Below, in pieces: positions 8,966-17,767 of a stretch of 55,792 nt of DNA. The stretch is from Micavibrio sp. (GTDB lineage Bacteria; Pseudomonadota; Alphaproteobacteria; Micavibrionales; Micavibrionaceae). The number at the start of each line of letters is the position of its first letter. Positions within the stretch are counted from its first letter, which is position 1. The stretch covers positions 1 through 55,792 of the forward strand of contig JAHQVU010000030.1 in NCBI GenBank assembly GCA_019634145.1. The letters are read 5' to 3'. The position numbers and the translations under genes are program-made. Under the pieces are notes generated by a model. It was not told the DNA's origin. It saw only the letters and a program-made list of their open reading frames with translations, and did no database searches.

Positions 8966-8992
8966 ATTATACTATGCGAAAATCACCTTCAA
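8966..8992 (-). promoter_or_regulatory. Candidate promoter of the binding-protein gene
   Basis: On the minus strand, TTGAAG (8992-8987) is followed after 15 bases by a perfect TATAAT (8971-8966). The predicted start lies about 35 bases before the gene's ATG. The spacer is short, so this is tentative. Confidence 0.4.
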
Positions 8993-9154
8993 TCATAGGG
9001 GGTAAATTTATTATAGAGAACGAATTCTTTAATTTTAGTAAAGATGGGGGCATTTAGCCTTTTTGGTCTTCATGGTTTTATGAGGTTCATTCACGCGTTT
9101 TAAATAAATGAGCACGTGAATTTTTATAAGGGTTCGAAGCGGTAGGGCTTTAAG

Positions 9155-9226
9155 CCGTCATTGCGAGCGCAGCGAAGCAATCCATATAGATTGCCGCGTC
9201 GGGCGATGCCCTCCTCGCAGTGACAA
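9155..9226 (+). repeat. REP-like element, copy 2
   Basis: The stretch starts CCGTCATTGCGAG and ends CTCGCAGTGACAA, so its ends are near-perfect inverted repeats (TCATTGCGAG / CTCGCAGTGA). The inside contains AGCGAAGCAATCCATA and TTGCCGCGTCG. It is the same element as 4202-4274 but in the opposite orientation. It lies in the gene-free stretch downstream of the guaA-linked membrane gene. Confidence 0.82.
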
Positions 9227-9274
9227 TAAACTAGGTGTGCTTAGGCTGCTGGTCTAATGTTGGAGAAGGCAAAA

Positions 9275-9766
9275 TCAAGTATAATTTTCATTTCTTTTTT
9301 TAAAGATTAAAAACAAAACATACAGTAACGATACCGCTAAAAATTTAGTACTTGAGATGAAAAAATTGTTCATATACACACGATCTGGAATTCTGTTTTC
9401 AACAATCGACCACTTTGGAAAAAGCGGAAAAAAGTAAATTTTTGATATTACGTACCTACACCTAAAAAATCTTTCTATATAGGATTTTATATTGCCAGTA
9501 TATTCTTTTCCATCATGTTCAAAATGATATTCACGAGGCCCTAATGAGCCACCCAGTAAAATAGACTCGTTTCTATTCAAGACGCTAGGAAGAGGAGCGG
9601 ATATGTTTACGTTCATACAACTGTAATTTCGCGTAACTTTCTTTACTTCAGTTTCGACATAAAAATAATGCGCGAACAACTGCTGAAACACAGATAAGTT
9701 ATAGTTCACATAAACTGCTCCGTATAAAACTAAAATTACAGAAAAAAGTATATGTAATTTCTTCAC
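9275..9766 (-). CDS. DUF3592-like membrane protein, AT-rich
   Basis: The product is 163 residues. One N-terminal membrane helix (about 5-22) is followed by an external domain with FEHDGKEYTGNIKSY, which recalls the Y-x-Y-x-V-x-G-x-x-Y strand pattern of DUF3592 proteins, then a C-terminal helix (about 138-155) and a basic tail KKRNENYT. The base composition is strikingly AT-rich and its codon choice differs from guaA, 6 bp upstream on the same strand. That suggests an acquired gene riding on the guaA transcript. The family match is from topology and a short motif only. Confidence 0.6.
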   Translation of the reverse strand: MKKLHILFSVILVLYGAVYVNYNLSVFQQLFAHYFYVETEVKKVTRNYSCMNVNISAPLPSVLNRNESILLGGSLGPREYHFEHDGKEYTGNIKSYIERFFRCRYVISKIYFFPLFPKWSIVENRIPDRVYMNNFFISSTKFLAVSLLYVLFLIFKKRNENYT

Positions 9767-9772
9767 TACCCC

Positions 9773-11356
9773 CTACTCCCACTCAATCGTCCCGGGGGGT
9801 TTAGAGGTGATATCGTAGACGACGCGGTTGATGCCTTGCACCTCGTTGATGATGCGCGTACTCACCTTACCTAAGAACTCGTGGCTAAAGGGGTAGAAAT
9901 CCGCGGTCATGCCGTCGGTGGAGGTTACTGCGCGTACGGCGCAGACATATTCATAGGTTCTGGCATCGCCCATAACGCCCACCGTTTTCACGGGTAGCAA
10001 TACGGCAAAGGCCTGCCAAATCTCGTCATACAGACCCGCCTTGCGAATTTCATCTAGATAGATCACATCGGCTTTACGCAGAATGTCGATTTTTTCTTGC
10101 GTGATTTCACCCGGAATGCGGATGGCCAGACCCGGCCCAGGGAAGGGGTGGCGGCCAATGAAATCTTCGGGCATACCAAGCTCACGGCCAAGTGCGCGGA
10201 CCTCGTCCTTGAACAGCTCGCGCATGGGCTCAACCAGCTCCAGCTTCATATATTCGGGTAGACCGCCGACATTGTGGTGGGATTTAATCGTTACACTTGG
10301 TCCACCGATGAAGGACACAGATTCAATCACATCGGGATACAGCGTGCCCTGAGCGAGGAAATCCGCGCCGATGCCGTCATCTTCGCCAACACGCTTCGAG
10401 CATTCTTCGAAAACATCGATAAACATTTGACCGATCAATTTACGCTTCATTTCAGGCTCTGAAATTCCATCAAGCCCGCCGAGGAAGCGCTCGGACGCGT
10501 CCTCATGGATGAGGGGGATATTATAATGGTTGCGGAACAAATCCACCACTTGCTGGCTTTCGCCTGTACGCATCAGGCCGGTATCCACATAGATACAGGT
10601 GAGTTGATCGCCGATCGCTTCATGCAGCAAAACGGCCGTGACCGAGCTGTCCACACCGCCTGAGAGGCCGCAAATGACCTTGCCATCGCCCACTTGCTCG
10701 CGGATTTTGGCGATGGATTCGGCGCGGAACGCCGCCATTGTCCAATCGCCCTTACAGCCGCAGACATTGTGTGTGAAGTTTTTGAGGAGGTCTTTTCCGT
10801 GCGGGGTATGCACCACTTCCGGGTGGAACTGCACGCCGTAAAAATGGCGCTTATGATCGGCGATGAAGGCGAAGGGTGCGCCTTCGGATTTTGCGACAAC
10901 TTCAAAGCCGTCAGGCAGAGATGACACGTGATCGCCGTGGCTCATCCACACTTGCTCGTGCGCGCCCTCATCCCATACGCCGCAGGTAATGTCGGAATGT
11001 GCGGTTACATCTACAAAAGCGCGGCCAAATTCGCGGGATTTTCCGCTTTCGACAACGCCGCCGAGCTGTTTAACCATGGCTTGCTGGCCGTAACAAATGC
11101 CAAAGATCGGCACGCCTATCTCAAATATACCCTGTGGCGGGGCGGGTGCATCTTTTTGCAAAACGCTGCAGGGGCCGCCGGACAGGATAATTCCCTTGGG
11201 ATCGAACTTCTTAACCTTATCCATATCCGCATGGTTGAACGGCCATATCTCGCAATAGACGCCGCTTTCGCGCACTCGGCGGGCAATAAGCTGCGTTACT
11301 TGTGATCCGAAATCGAGAATGAGAATATGGTCGTGGCGTTCTAAAATTGCGGTCAT
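9773..11356 (-). CDS. guaA: GMP synthase (glutamine-hydrolysing)
   Basis: It converts XMP to GMP with ATP and glutamine, the last step of guanine nucleotide synthesis. The 527 residues show the class I amidotransferase domain with nucleophile Cys88 in GICYGQQAM and the His178/Glu180 pair in FHPEVVHT, the ATP pyrophosphatase P-loop SGGVDSS at 232-238, and the C-terminal dimerisation domain ending in [16 protein letters not shown], the invariant GuaA terminus. Length is normal. It is divergent from metF with a 146-bp gap. GuaB is not in the window. Confidence 0.98.
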   Translation of the reverse strand: MTAILERHDHILILDFGSQVTQLIARRVRESGVYCEIWPFNHADMDKVKKFDPKGIILSGGPCSVLQKDAPAPPQGIFEIGVPIFGICYGQQAMVKQLGGVVESGKSREFGRAFVDVTAHSDITCGVWDEGAHEQVWMSHGDHVSSLPDGFEVVAKSEGAPFAFIADHKRHFYGVQFHPEVVHTPHGKDLLKNFTHNVCGCKGDWTMAAFRAESIAKIREQVGDGKVICGLSGGVDSSVTAVLLHEAIGDQLTCIYVDTGLMRTGESQQVVDLFRNHYNIPLIHEDASERFLGGLDGISEPEMKRKLIGQMFIDVFEECSKRVGEDDGIGADFLAQGTLYPDVIESVSFIGGPSVTIKSHHNVGGLPEYMKLELVEPMRELFKDEVRALGRELGMPEDFIGRHPFPGPGLAIRIPGEITQEKIDILRKADVIYLDEIRKAGLYDEIWQAFAVLLPVKTVGVMGDARTYEYVCAVRAVTSTDGMTADFYPFSHEFLGKVSTRIINEVQGINRVVYDITSKPPGTIEWE

Positions 11357-11502
11357 GTCTAATCTTAAATGTAAATGGTTGGCGATATTGGTTATTACAA
11401 CACCCCCGAACGTCTGTAAAGCATTTGGCGATATTGAATTGCAAGAGCCGGCATCTTTGCTTAAGGTTTATTGGTATGTGATTCAAAAGGGGATTTAAAA
11501 CT

Positions 11503-12384
11503 GTGTCACAACCAAAAAATAAGCCAAGTATTTCTTTCGAATATTTTCCGCCTAAAAACGAGAAAATGGTCAATATGTTGTGGGAGGCTGTGCCGAAACT
11601 TGCGGCCTTTGATCCCAAATTCATGACTGTAACTTATGGCGCTGGCGGCTCGACGAAAGTCGGGACGGTCAAAACGCTTGAGCGAATGATGAAAGAGACC
11701 GGCATTCCAATGGCTGCACACCTCACCTTTATCAATACAACAAAATGTGAGTTAAAAGAATTTACGCAAAGCCTTTGGGATAGCGGGATTAAGCACTTGG
11801 TGGCGCTGCGTGGCGATATGCCGCCTGACAGCGATATACAGTGGCCGCTGGATAAGGATGTCAATTATTTCCAATATACATCCAATTTTGTCGAAGGGCT
11901 TAAGGGCTGGAATGATTTTGAAATCTCAGTCGGTTGCTACCCTGAAAAACACCCTGACGCACCCGACCTAGATGCAGATATTCGTGCCCTGAAACTCAAA
12001 TGTGATGCAGGGGCTGACCGCGCAATTACGCAGTTTTTCTTTGATAATGATGTGTATTACCGTTTTCGTGATCAATGCGCGAAGGCCGGAATTACAACGC
12101 CCATCACCCCGGGCATCGTACCGATTCATAATTATAAAGGTACAAAAAACTTTGCCGCCAAATGTCAGGCAGGTGTGCCTGATTGGGTTGGTGAGAAATT
12201 CGTAGGCAACGAAGAAGGCGGCGCGGATGCAGATAAAATTGCAACTGAGTTGCTGGTATCGCAGACAGAGGATTTAGCGGCCAATGGGGTGGAGCATTTC
12301 CACTTCTATTGTATGAACCGCGCGCATATCACATCGGACGCGGTGGAAGCGCTGGGGTATAGAGCGAAGGCTAATGCGGCATAA
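11503..12384 (+). CDS. metF: Methylenetetrahydrofolate reductase
   Basis: This is an FAD enzyme that reduces 5,10-methylene-THF to 5-methyl-THF, the methyl donor for MetE downstream. The 293 residues fit MetF: N-terminal ISFEYFPPKNE (family SFEFFPP), TVTYGAGGST, HLTFINTTKCELKEF, LRGDMPPD, and the AGADRAITQFFFDND segment. The start is a GTG preceded by AAAAGGGG at good distance. Metabolic partnership with metE, 157 bp downstream on the same strand, is clear. I looked for a SAM-sensing leader ahead of it and did not recognise one. Confidence 0.95.
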   Translation: MSQPKNKPSISFEYFPPKNEKMVNMLWEAVPKLAAFDPKFMTVTYGAGGSTKVGTVKTLERMMKETGIPMAAHLTFINTTKCELKEFTQSLWDSGIKHLVALRGDMPPDSDIQWPLDKDVNYFQYTSNFVEGLKGWNDFEISVGCYPEKHPDAPDLDADIRALKLKCDAGADRAITQFFFDNDVYYRFRDQCAKAGITTPITPGIVPIHNYKGTKNFAAKCQAGVPDWVGEKFVGNEEGGADADKIATELLVSQTEDLAANGVEHFHFYCMNRAHITSDAVEALGYRAKANAA

Positions 12385-12541
12385 AACGTGCCGCTTAATT
12401 CTGAATTATGTCTAGTAATCCTCTGTAAATGAATCAGGGCGCGGGTTAGCGCATTTTTATGCGTTGCAATAGATAGAAAGTGCGGATAGGCTCTTTTTCT
12501 GTGGATTATCAGACTCACTCAATATACAGGAGAGATTAAAT

Positions 12542-14875
12542 ATGGTCTTGGCTACAAACCTTGGATTCCCGCGCATCGGTGATATGCGCCAACTTAAAAA
12601 AGCTGTTGAAAGCTATTGGAAGGGTAAAAGCTCTAAAGACGATTTGGTTAAAGTCGGCGCTGATCTTCGCGCCCATAACTGGAAATTACAAAAAGATGCT
12701 GGCCTTGCGCACATTCCATCGAATGATTTTGCGTATTATGATCAGGTTCTGGATATGACCGCCACCCTCGGCCTTGTTCCAGCACGCTATAAACACAGCG
12801 ACGGCGAAGTTGATCTGGATACATATTTCGCTATGGCGCGCGGCGCCCAAAAGGATGGCCTGGACGTGACAGCAATGGAAATGTCCAAATGGTTCGACAC
12901 GAATTATCACTATATCGTGCCAGAATTTGAAGAAGGTATGGAGCCTAAACTTTGCTCTGACAAAATCTTCAAGCATTATGAAGAAGCCAAAGCATTGGGC
13001 ATTGAAACGCGCCCTGTTTTGGTTGGCCCTGCTACTTACACATTCCTTGGCAAGCCAGCATATGAAGGCTTTAGCCATGAAGAATTCGCCAAAAAACTTA
13101 TCCCTGTTTACAATGAAATTCTGGCTGGCCTCGCTGAGCGCGGTTGTCAGTGGGTGCAAATCGACGAGCCGGTTTTCGCGCTTGATCTTTGTGAAATCGG
13201 CCAAGGCACAATTAAGGGTGCTTATGTAGACCTTAAAAAGCCAGCAGGCTTAAAAGTTCTCGTAGCGACTTATTTTGAAAGCCTAAAGGATAATGCAGAG
13301 TTGGCCTTCGGCCTTCCTGTTGATGGTGTTCATATCGACCTTTGCCGTGGCTCTGGCCGTGCCAACACAACCGCCAATGATGCGGATAAAGACATCGATC
13401 AGGCTTTGTCACTTATTGGTGATAAAGTGCTCTCGCTTGGTGTTGTTGATGGCCGCAACATCTGGAAAAATGATGTTTCAGATTCCGTTGCAAAGATCGA
13501 AAAAGCCGTTGCGAAACTGGGACCAGACAAAGTTTTTGTTGCGGGTTCATGTTCTTTGCTGCACTCCCCTGTTGATCTGGCATCAGAAGAAAAGCTCGAT
13601 GATGAGCTTAAAGGATGGATGGCTTTTGCAACACAAAAGCTGGATGAAATTGCTTTGATCGCAAAGGGTGTAAATGATGGGCGCGAAAGCATCGCCAAGG
13701 AATTGGCGGACTCTGATACCGTGCAACAAAGCCGTAAATCATCCGAGCGCATCAATAACAAAGCCGTAGCCGAGCGCGTTGGTAACATCACGCCTGACAT
13801 GAAAGAGCGTAAATCACCTTTCGCAACACGTCAGGATGTGCAGCAAAAAGCCCTTGGCCTGCCGCTTTACCCGACGACGACAATCGGCTCTTTCCCGCAA
13901 ACACCGGACATCCGCAAGGCGCGCTCTGCGTTCAAAAAAGGCGCGCTGAACGAAGCGGATTATAAGGCCGCCATGGAAAAGGAAATCCGCGATGTTGTGG
14001 ATTTCCAGCATGAATGCGATATCGATGTTCTTGTGCACGGTGAGCCGGAGCGTAACGACATGGTTGAGTATTTCGGTGAGCAGCTTTCAGGCTTTGCGTT
14101 CAGCCAATATGGTTGGGTGCAATCATACGGTTCACGTTGCGTGAAGCCGCCGATCATCTTCGGTGATGTGTCTCGCCCTGAGGCGATGACTGTTGAGTGG
14201 TCAAAATATGCGCAAGCGCAAACGGCGAAAATCATGAAGGGCATGCTTACTGGCCCGATCACGATTTTGCAGTGGTCATTTGTGCGTGACGATCAATCGC
14301 GTGATGATACAGCAAAGCAAATTGCACTGGCTATTCGTGATGAGGTTTCTGATTTGGAAGAAGCAGGTATCAAGATAATCCAGATCGATGAAGCCGCCTT
14401 CCGTGAAGGTTTACCGCTGCGCCGTGCGGATTGGAAAGAGTATCTGGATAACGCCGTTGAAAATTTCCGCATCACATCATGCTGCGTGGAAGATGAAACA
14501 CAGATCCACACGCATATGTGCTATTCAGAGTTCAATGATGTTATCGATAGCATTGGTGCGATGGATGCGGATGTGATTTCGATCGAGTGTTCACGCTCAC
14601 AGATGGAATTGTTGGAATCATTTATCGATTACAACTATCCGAACGAGATTGGACCGGGCGTTTACGACATTCACTCACCCCGCGTTCCATCAACGCAAGA
14701 GATGGTTGATCTGCTGGATAAGGCGAAGAAAAACCTCGCCGAGCGTCAGATCTGGGTGAACCCTGATTGTGGTCTTAAAACACGTGGCTGGCCGGAAACA
14801 AAAGCCGCGCTTGAGAACATGGTTGAAGCCGCGCAAGTTATGCGTGAGAAATCATCGGCCGTGAAAGCGGCTTAG
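12542..14875 (+). CDS. metE: Cobalamin-independent methionine synthase
   Basis: It transfers the methyl group of 5-methyl-THF polyglutamate to homocysteine. The 777 residues match MetE's double-barrel length. The start NLGFPRIGDMRQLKKAVESYW is the family's N-terminal barrel entrance. The zinc and homocysteine site in the C-terminal barrel is complete: VHGEPERNDMVEYF, IHTHMCYSEF (His and Cys), DVISIECSRS (Glu) and VNPDCGLKTRGW (Cys). AGGAGAG lies before the ATG. A strong terminator closes the unit at 14903-14936. It indicates that methionine can be made without B12. Confidence 0.98.
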   Translation: MVLATNLGFPRIGDMRQLKKAVESYWKGKSSKDDLVKVGADLRAHNWKLQKDAGLAHIPSNDFAYYDQVLDMTATLGLVPARYKHSDGEVDLDTYFAMARGAQKDGLDVTAMEMSKWFDTNYHYIVPEFEEGMEPKLCSDKIFKHYEEAKALGIETRPVLVGPATYTFLGKPAYEGFSHEEFAKKLIPVYNEILAGLAERGCQWVQIDEPVFALDLCEIGQGTIKGAYVDLKKPAGLKVLVATYFESLKDNAELAFGLPVDGVHIDLCRGSGRANTTANDADKDIDQALSLIGDKVLSLGVVDGRNIWKNDVSDSVAKIEKAVAKLGPDKVFVAGSCSLLHSPVDLASEEKLDDELKGWMAFATQKLDEIALIAKGVNDGRESIAKELADSDTVQQSRKSSERINNKAVAERVGNITPDMKERKSPFATRQDVQQKALGLPLYPTTTIGSFPQTPDIRKARSAFKKGALNEADYKAAMEKEIRDVVDFQHECDIDVLVHGEPERNDMVEYFGEQLSGFAFSQYGWVQSYGSRCVKPPIIFGDVSRPEAMTVEWSKYAQAQTAKIMKGMLTGPITILQWSFVRDDQSRDDTAKQIALAIRDEVSDLEEAGIKIIQIDEAAFREGLPLRRADWKEYLDNAVENFRITSCCVEDETQIHTHMCYSEFNDVIDSIGAMDADVISIECSRSQMELLESFIDYNYPNEIGPGVYDIHSPRVPSTQEMVDLLDKAKKNLAERQIWVNPDCGLKTRGWPETKAALENMVEAAQVMREKSSAVKAA

Positions 14876-14902
14876 AGCTTAGCGGGTTAGAAGCAAAATA
14901 CG

Positions 14903-14936
14903 AAAGCCCGATTGTAGTAATGCGTCGGGCTTTTTT
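14903..14936 (+). terminator. Rho-independent terminator of metE
   Basis: AAAGCCCGA and TCGGGCTTTTTT form a GC-rich stem with a 13-base loop and T-run, 28 bases after the metE stop. Confidence 0.9.
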
Positions 14937-15045
14937 CTTATGAGAGACGCCATAAAGCTCAATATTTACAGCTTCCTTACATTTTAAAAAGTTTTTAATA
15001 TACAAATGCCATAATATAGAAAAATTATTTAAGAAAGAGCATATT

Positions 15046-16062
15046 ATGAAACAACATTTTGACCAGAAAAAAGGGAATCCGACTTCATTTGAAGTTCCAG
15101 ATCATATTCTGAACATGATCCCTAAGCTCGCAGAAGCCTATATAAAAGACAGTTTCGATAGGGCTTTTGCCGCTGCAAACGGTATGTCTAAAGAGGATTT
15201 AGAACAGAATTCAACCCATAATGTGGTGAATAGCCCCGAGCGCCGCCAATTGCATCGCGGAATCCTGCTTGAACTGATTGAAAGGGGATTAAAAGGCGAA
15301 AAGCCGGAAAAACCTCTTTTCATCTATTTTTGTGGACCTATGGCAGCCGGTAAAACAAATTTGCGTAATCGTTTTGATCAACGCATTAAAGACGAAAATA
15401 ACGATGTTAAGGTAAGCGCATTTCAAGACAGCGCATTAGAGAGCGTTTATCAAAAATATAAGCAGGCTGCCTCTTATCAGGTTTACTCTGATTTTAATCT
15501 CTACAAAGAGCGCTTGCCGGAATATAAGAAATTCAAAAATAATTTCGGCGTGGTAAGAGCCGAGGCTTCAGCAGTGGATCAAGCAGCAATCGCTTGGAGC
15601 AAGGAATTAAAGTCATCCTTGGTATTGGAGCAACTTGGAGATGGGCCCAAAGAAAAGTGGGCCAGTGAGATGGCTGAGAAATATGAGTTTATAGCAGTGG
15701 GTGTAATAGCCGATCCGAGCGTAAATGCGCAAGGTATGCGAGAGCGCAGTGAGGATAGCGGGCAAGAGATTTCCGAAGATGAATTGGCAGGCACTGTTCA
15801 AAAATTTAGCCGCTCCGATGCCTTCCAAACGACGGCGCTCCATGCAGATAAAGCGGTTTTGCTGCAATCGGATAAGGATTATGGCGTTGTGTGTGCATGG
15901 GAGAACGGCACTAAAAATATTAACGATCCAACCGCTTTTCAGACATTTCAATCCTACGCCGATATGGATAAAGATGCGCTTATGAAGATGGTTCAAAAAA
16001 ATGAGGGTGTCACAAAAGCTGTTACTCCGACCTCAATTCCCGAGGAACCAGGTTCGAATTAG
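15046..16062 (+). CDS. Zeta-toxin-like P-loop kinase, no antitoxin seen
   Basis: The product is 338 residues and cytoplasmic (no signal peptide). It has a helical N-terminal region, then LFIYFCGPMAAGKTNLRNRF with a Walker A at 97-104, and VVRAEASAVDQAAIAWSKEL at about 169-188, which fits the zeta/PezT helix with its R-x-E catalytic motif followed by a strand (SSLVLEQLGDG). Zeta toxins phosphorylate UDP-N-acetylglucosamine and block cell-wall synthesis. A C-terminal extension is rich in Asp, Lys and Thr. The family's usual Asp-hisPro step after strand 2 is only weakly matched (AFQDSALESVY), so activity is uncertain. No epsilon-like gene sits in the flanking gaps (14876-15045 and 16063-16096). 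It is a good match to the zeta superfamily but divergent. Confidence 0.7.
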   Translation: MKQHFDQKKGNPTSFEVPDHILNMIPKLAEAYIKDSFDRAFAAANGMSKEDLEQNSTHNVVNSPERRQLHRGILLELIERGLKGEKPEKPLFIYFCGPMAAGKTNLRNRFDQRIKDENNDVKVSAFQDSALESVYQKYKQAASYQVYSDFNLYKERLPEYKKFKNNFGVVRAEASAVDQAAIAWSKELKSSLVLEQLGDGPKEKWASEMAEKYEFIAVGVIADPSVNAQGMRERSEDSGQEISEDELAGTVQKFSRSDAFQTTALHADKAVLLQSDKDYGVVCAWENGTKNINDPTAFQTFQSYADMDKDALMKMVQKNEGVTKAVTPTSIPEEPGSN

Positions 16063-16096
16063 AATAGCACTTTTAATATCTGCTTGAAGCGCCCCA

Positions 16097-17209
16097 TCAC
16101 GCTGCGTTTCTTGCGCTCTTGGTACTGGCTTTCATGAATGGGCGGGGAGTTATGACGGCGGCGATTTTGCGGCCTCGGACATCGATGTCGACTTCTGTTC
16201 CATCCGCAGCATGAGACGTGTCGATATAGCCTTGCCCGATGGCGCAGCCTAAGGATGGGGAATGGCCGCCGGAGGTGAGATCCCCGATCTTTTTGCCATC
16301 CTTGGAGTAGATTTCCGCGCCTTCACGGGCGATGCCTTTATCAATCAATTTAAGCCCAACAAGCTTGCGCGATGTGCCCTGCTCCAGCTCTTCGCGGATA
16401 CGTTTTGACCCGATATAGCCATCGCGCTTTTTGCCGATAACCCAGCTCATATCGGCCTCAACAGGAGACGTGGTGGCATCGATATCATGGCCATAGAGTG
16501 CGTAGCCCATCTCAACGCGCAGGCTATCACGTGCCGCCAGTCCGATTGGTTTTACAGCCTCGTGGGCGAGCAATTTTTCCGCTAATGCTGCGGCTTTATC
16601 ATTAGGCACGCTGATCTCAAATCCGTCCTCGCCTGTGTAACCCAGACGAGAGATAAACATCGAATAGTCGCCTTCTTTATACCATAGTCCCATGTATGGT
16701 AGGTCGGAGAGATCAAGATCCATGACCTCGCGCACAACTATCTCACTCTTCGGCCCTTGCAGCGCCAGCAGCGCCCAATCATCGTGATATTGGAATTTGC
16801 AGCTCTCAGGCATATGCTGCTTGATCCATGCAATGTCTTTATCTTTGCATCCGGCATTCAGCACAAAATTAAATTCATTTTCATCTGTGCGGGTAATCAT
16901 CAAATCATCAATGATACCGCCTTCTTCGTTGGTCAGTACCGTATATTTTGTTTTATTGATGGGCAGTTTTTCAAATGAGGAAGGCGTAATATGCTGCACA
17001 AAATCGAGCGCTTCGCGGCCACCTTCAGAGCCTGTCATTAAGGCTTGCCCCATGTGGGACACATCGAAAAGGCCGCAACTTTCACGCGTCCAAAGGTGCT
17101 CTTTCATCACGCCCAGATCGTAATAAAGCGGCATATCATAGCCTGCAAACTCTCCCATCTTGGCGCCGAGCTTTTTGTGCAAATCATGGAGTGCGGTTTT
17201 TTTCAGCAT
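16097..17209 (-). CDS. gcvT: Aminomethyltransferase, glycine cleavage T protein
   Basis: T protein releases ammonia from the lipoyl-bound aminomethyl group of H protein and passes the carbon to THF. The 370 residues fit: MGEFAGYDMPLYYD, RESCGLFDVSHMGQ, DDLMITRTDENEF, LALQGPKSE, SRLGYTGEDGFEISVP (family GYTGEDGFEI), LAARDSLRVEMGYALYGHDID, and the C-terminal barrel with TSGGHSPSLGCAIGQGYI. No gcvH or gcvP is nearby, unlike the usual gcvTHP cluster. It is the last gene of the rnd-sixA-gcvT minus-strand run, 18 bp behind sixA. There is no strong ribosome site; AGAAAGAAA lies upstream. Confidence 0.95.
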   Translation of the reverse strand: MLKKTALHDLHKKLGAKMGEFAGYDMPLYYDLGVMKEHLWTRESCGLFDVSHMGQALMTGSEGGREALDFVQHITPSSFEKLPINKTKYTVLTNEEGGIIDDLMITRTDENEFNFVLNAGCKDKDIAWIKQHMPESCKFQYHDDWALLALQGPKSEIVVREVMDLDLSDLPYMGLWYKEGDYSMFISRLGYTGEDGFEISVPNDKAAALAEKLLAHEAVKPIGLAARDSLRVEMGYALYGHDIDATTSPVEADMSWVIGKKRDGYIGSKRIREELEQGTSRKLVGLKLIDKGIAREGAEIYSKDGKKIGDLTSGGHSPSLGCAIGQGYIDTSHAADGTEVDIDVRGRKIAAVITPRPFMKASTKSARNAA

Positions 17210-17227
17210 GGGTTTTTCTTTCTAAAT

Positions 17228-17767
17228 TTACATCCATCTTGTCGGTCTGTCAGAGGAGTTATAGTCCATAGGATTGACCAGATCGATGATACGGTTTTTA
17301 CCGGGCGCAACATCCTTCCAGCTTTCGATATCCGTTTCGATCACGCATAATGTTGCGGGCATAAAGCCTTGCGTTAGTTTGTGCAGCAAACGCTCCGCAC
17401 CATCGCCAATCAGGCTGGCTGCAATTTCGTAAATGGCGGGGTTGTGACCGATGATCATCAGATGTTCGATTCTATCATCCGTCTCATTGATGAAGTTCAG
17501 TAAATCGCGTTTTCCTGCGCTATATATTGCTTTGGCATATTCCACCTCCAGCGCATCATCAGCCGAACAAATTTTTTGAAATGTTTGCTTTGTGCGCTCG
17601 GCAGAGGAACATAACACCAGATCAGGGTGATAATTTTTGCTGCACATATATGTGCCCAGCGCTTTTGCATCATCCAGTCCCGCATCGGAGAGTTGGCGAT
17701 CTATATCGCTGAGACCTGCGCCGAACGGACTTTGTGCGTGGCGCACGAGTGAGAGGGTTTTATTCAT
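17228..17767 (-). CDS. SixA-type phosphohistidine phosphatase
   Basis: This is a short histidine-phosphatase-superfamily enzyme of 179 residues. It has the RHG-type motif LVRHAQS at residues 7-13, a second Arg in LCSSAERTKQT, and the late catalytic His in LMIIGHNPAIYEIA. SixA in E. coli dephosphorylates His in ArcB or in phosphotransfer proteins; the substrate here is unknown. It overlaps rnd by 4 bases (ATGA), so the two are translationally coupled. Confidence 0.85.
   Translation of the reverse strand: MNKTLSLVRHAQSPFGAGLSDIDRQLSDAGLDDAKALGTYMCSKNYHPDLVLCSSAERTKQTFQKICSADDALEVEYAKAIYSAGKRDLLNFINETDDRIEHLMIIGHNPAIYEIAASLIGDGAERLLHKLTQGFMPATLCVIETDIESWKDVAPGKNRIIDLVNPMDYNSSDRPTRWM

Larger units (their letters stand above)
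8923..9274. other. Gene-free stretch of about 350 bp
   Basis: This gap sits between the divergent start of the binding-protein gene and the end of the minus-strand membrane protein gene. It holds a candidate minus-strand promoter near 8966-8992, an AT-rich run to about 9150 in which I find no convincing gene, and the REP-like element at 9155-9226. Confidence 0.6.

Noticed and set aside
11357-12541. SAM-sensing riboswitch ahead of metF or metE
   Set aside because: I looked at both leaders (11357-11502 and 12385-12541). There are small hairpins such as GCGCATTTTTATGCG, but no arrangement I can match to SAM-I, SAM-II or SAH riboswitches.
14876-16096. Toxin-antitoxin pair around the zeta-like gene
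   Set aside because: Neither flank contains a frame of antitoxin size in the correct place; only the metE terminator and short gaps are there.
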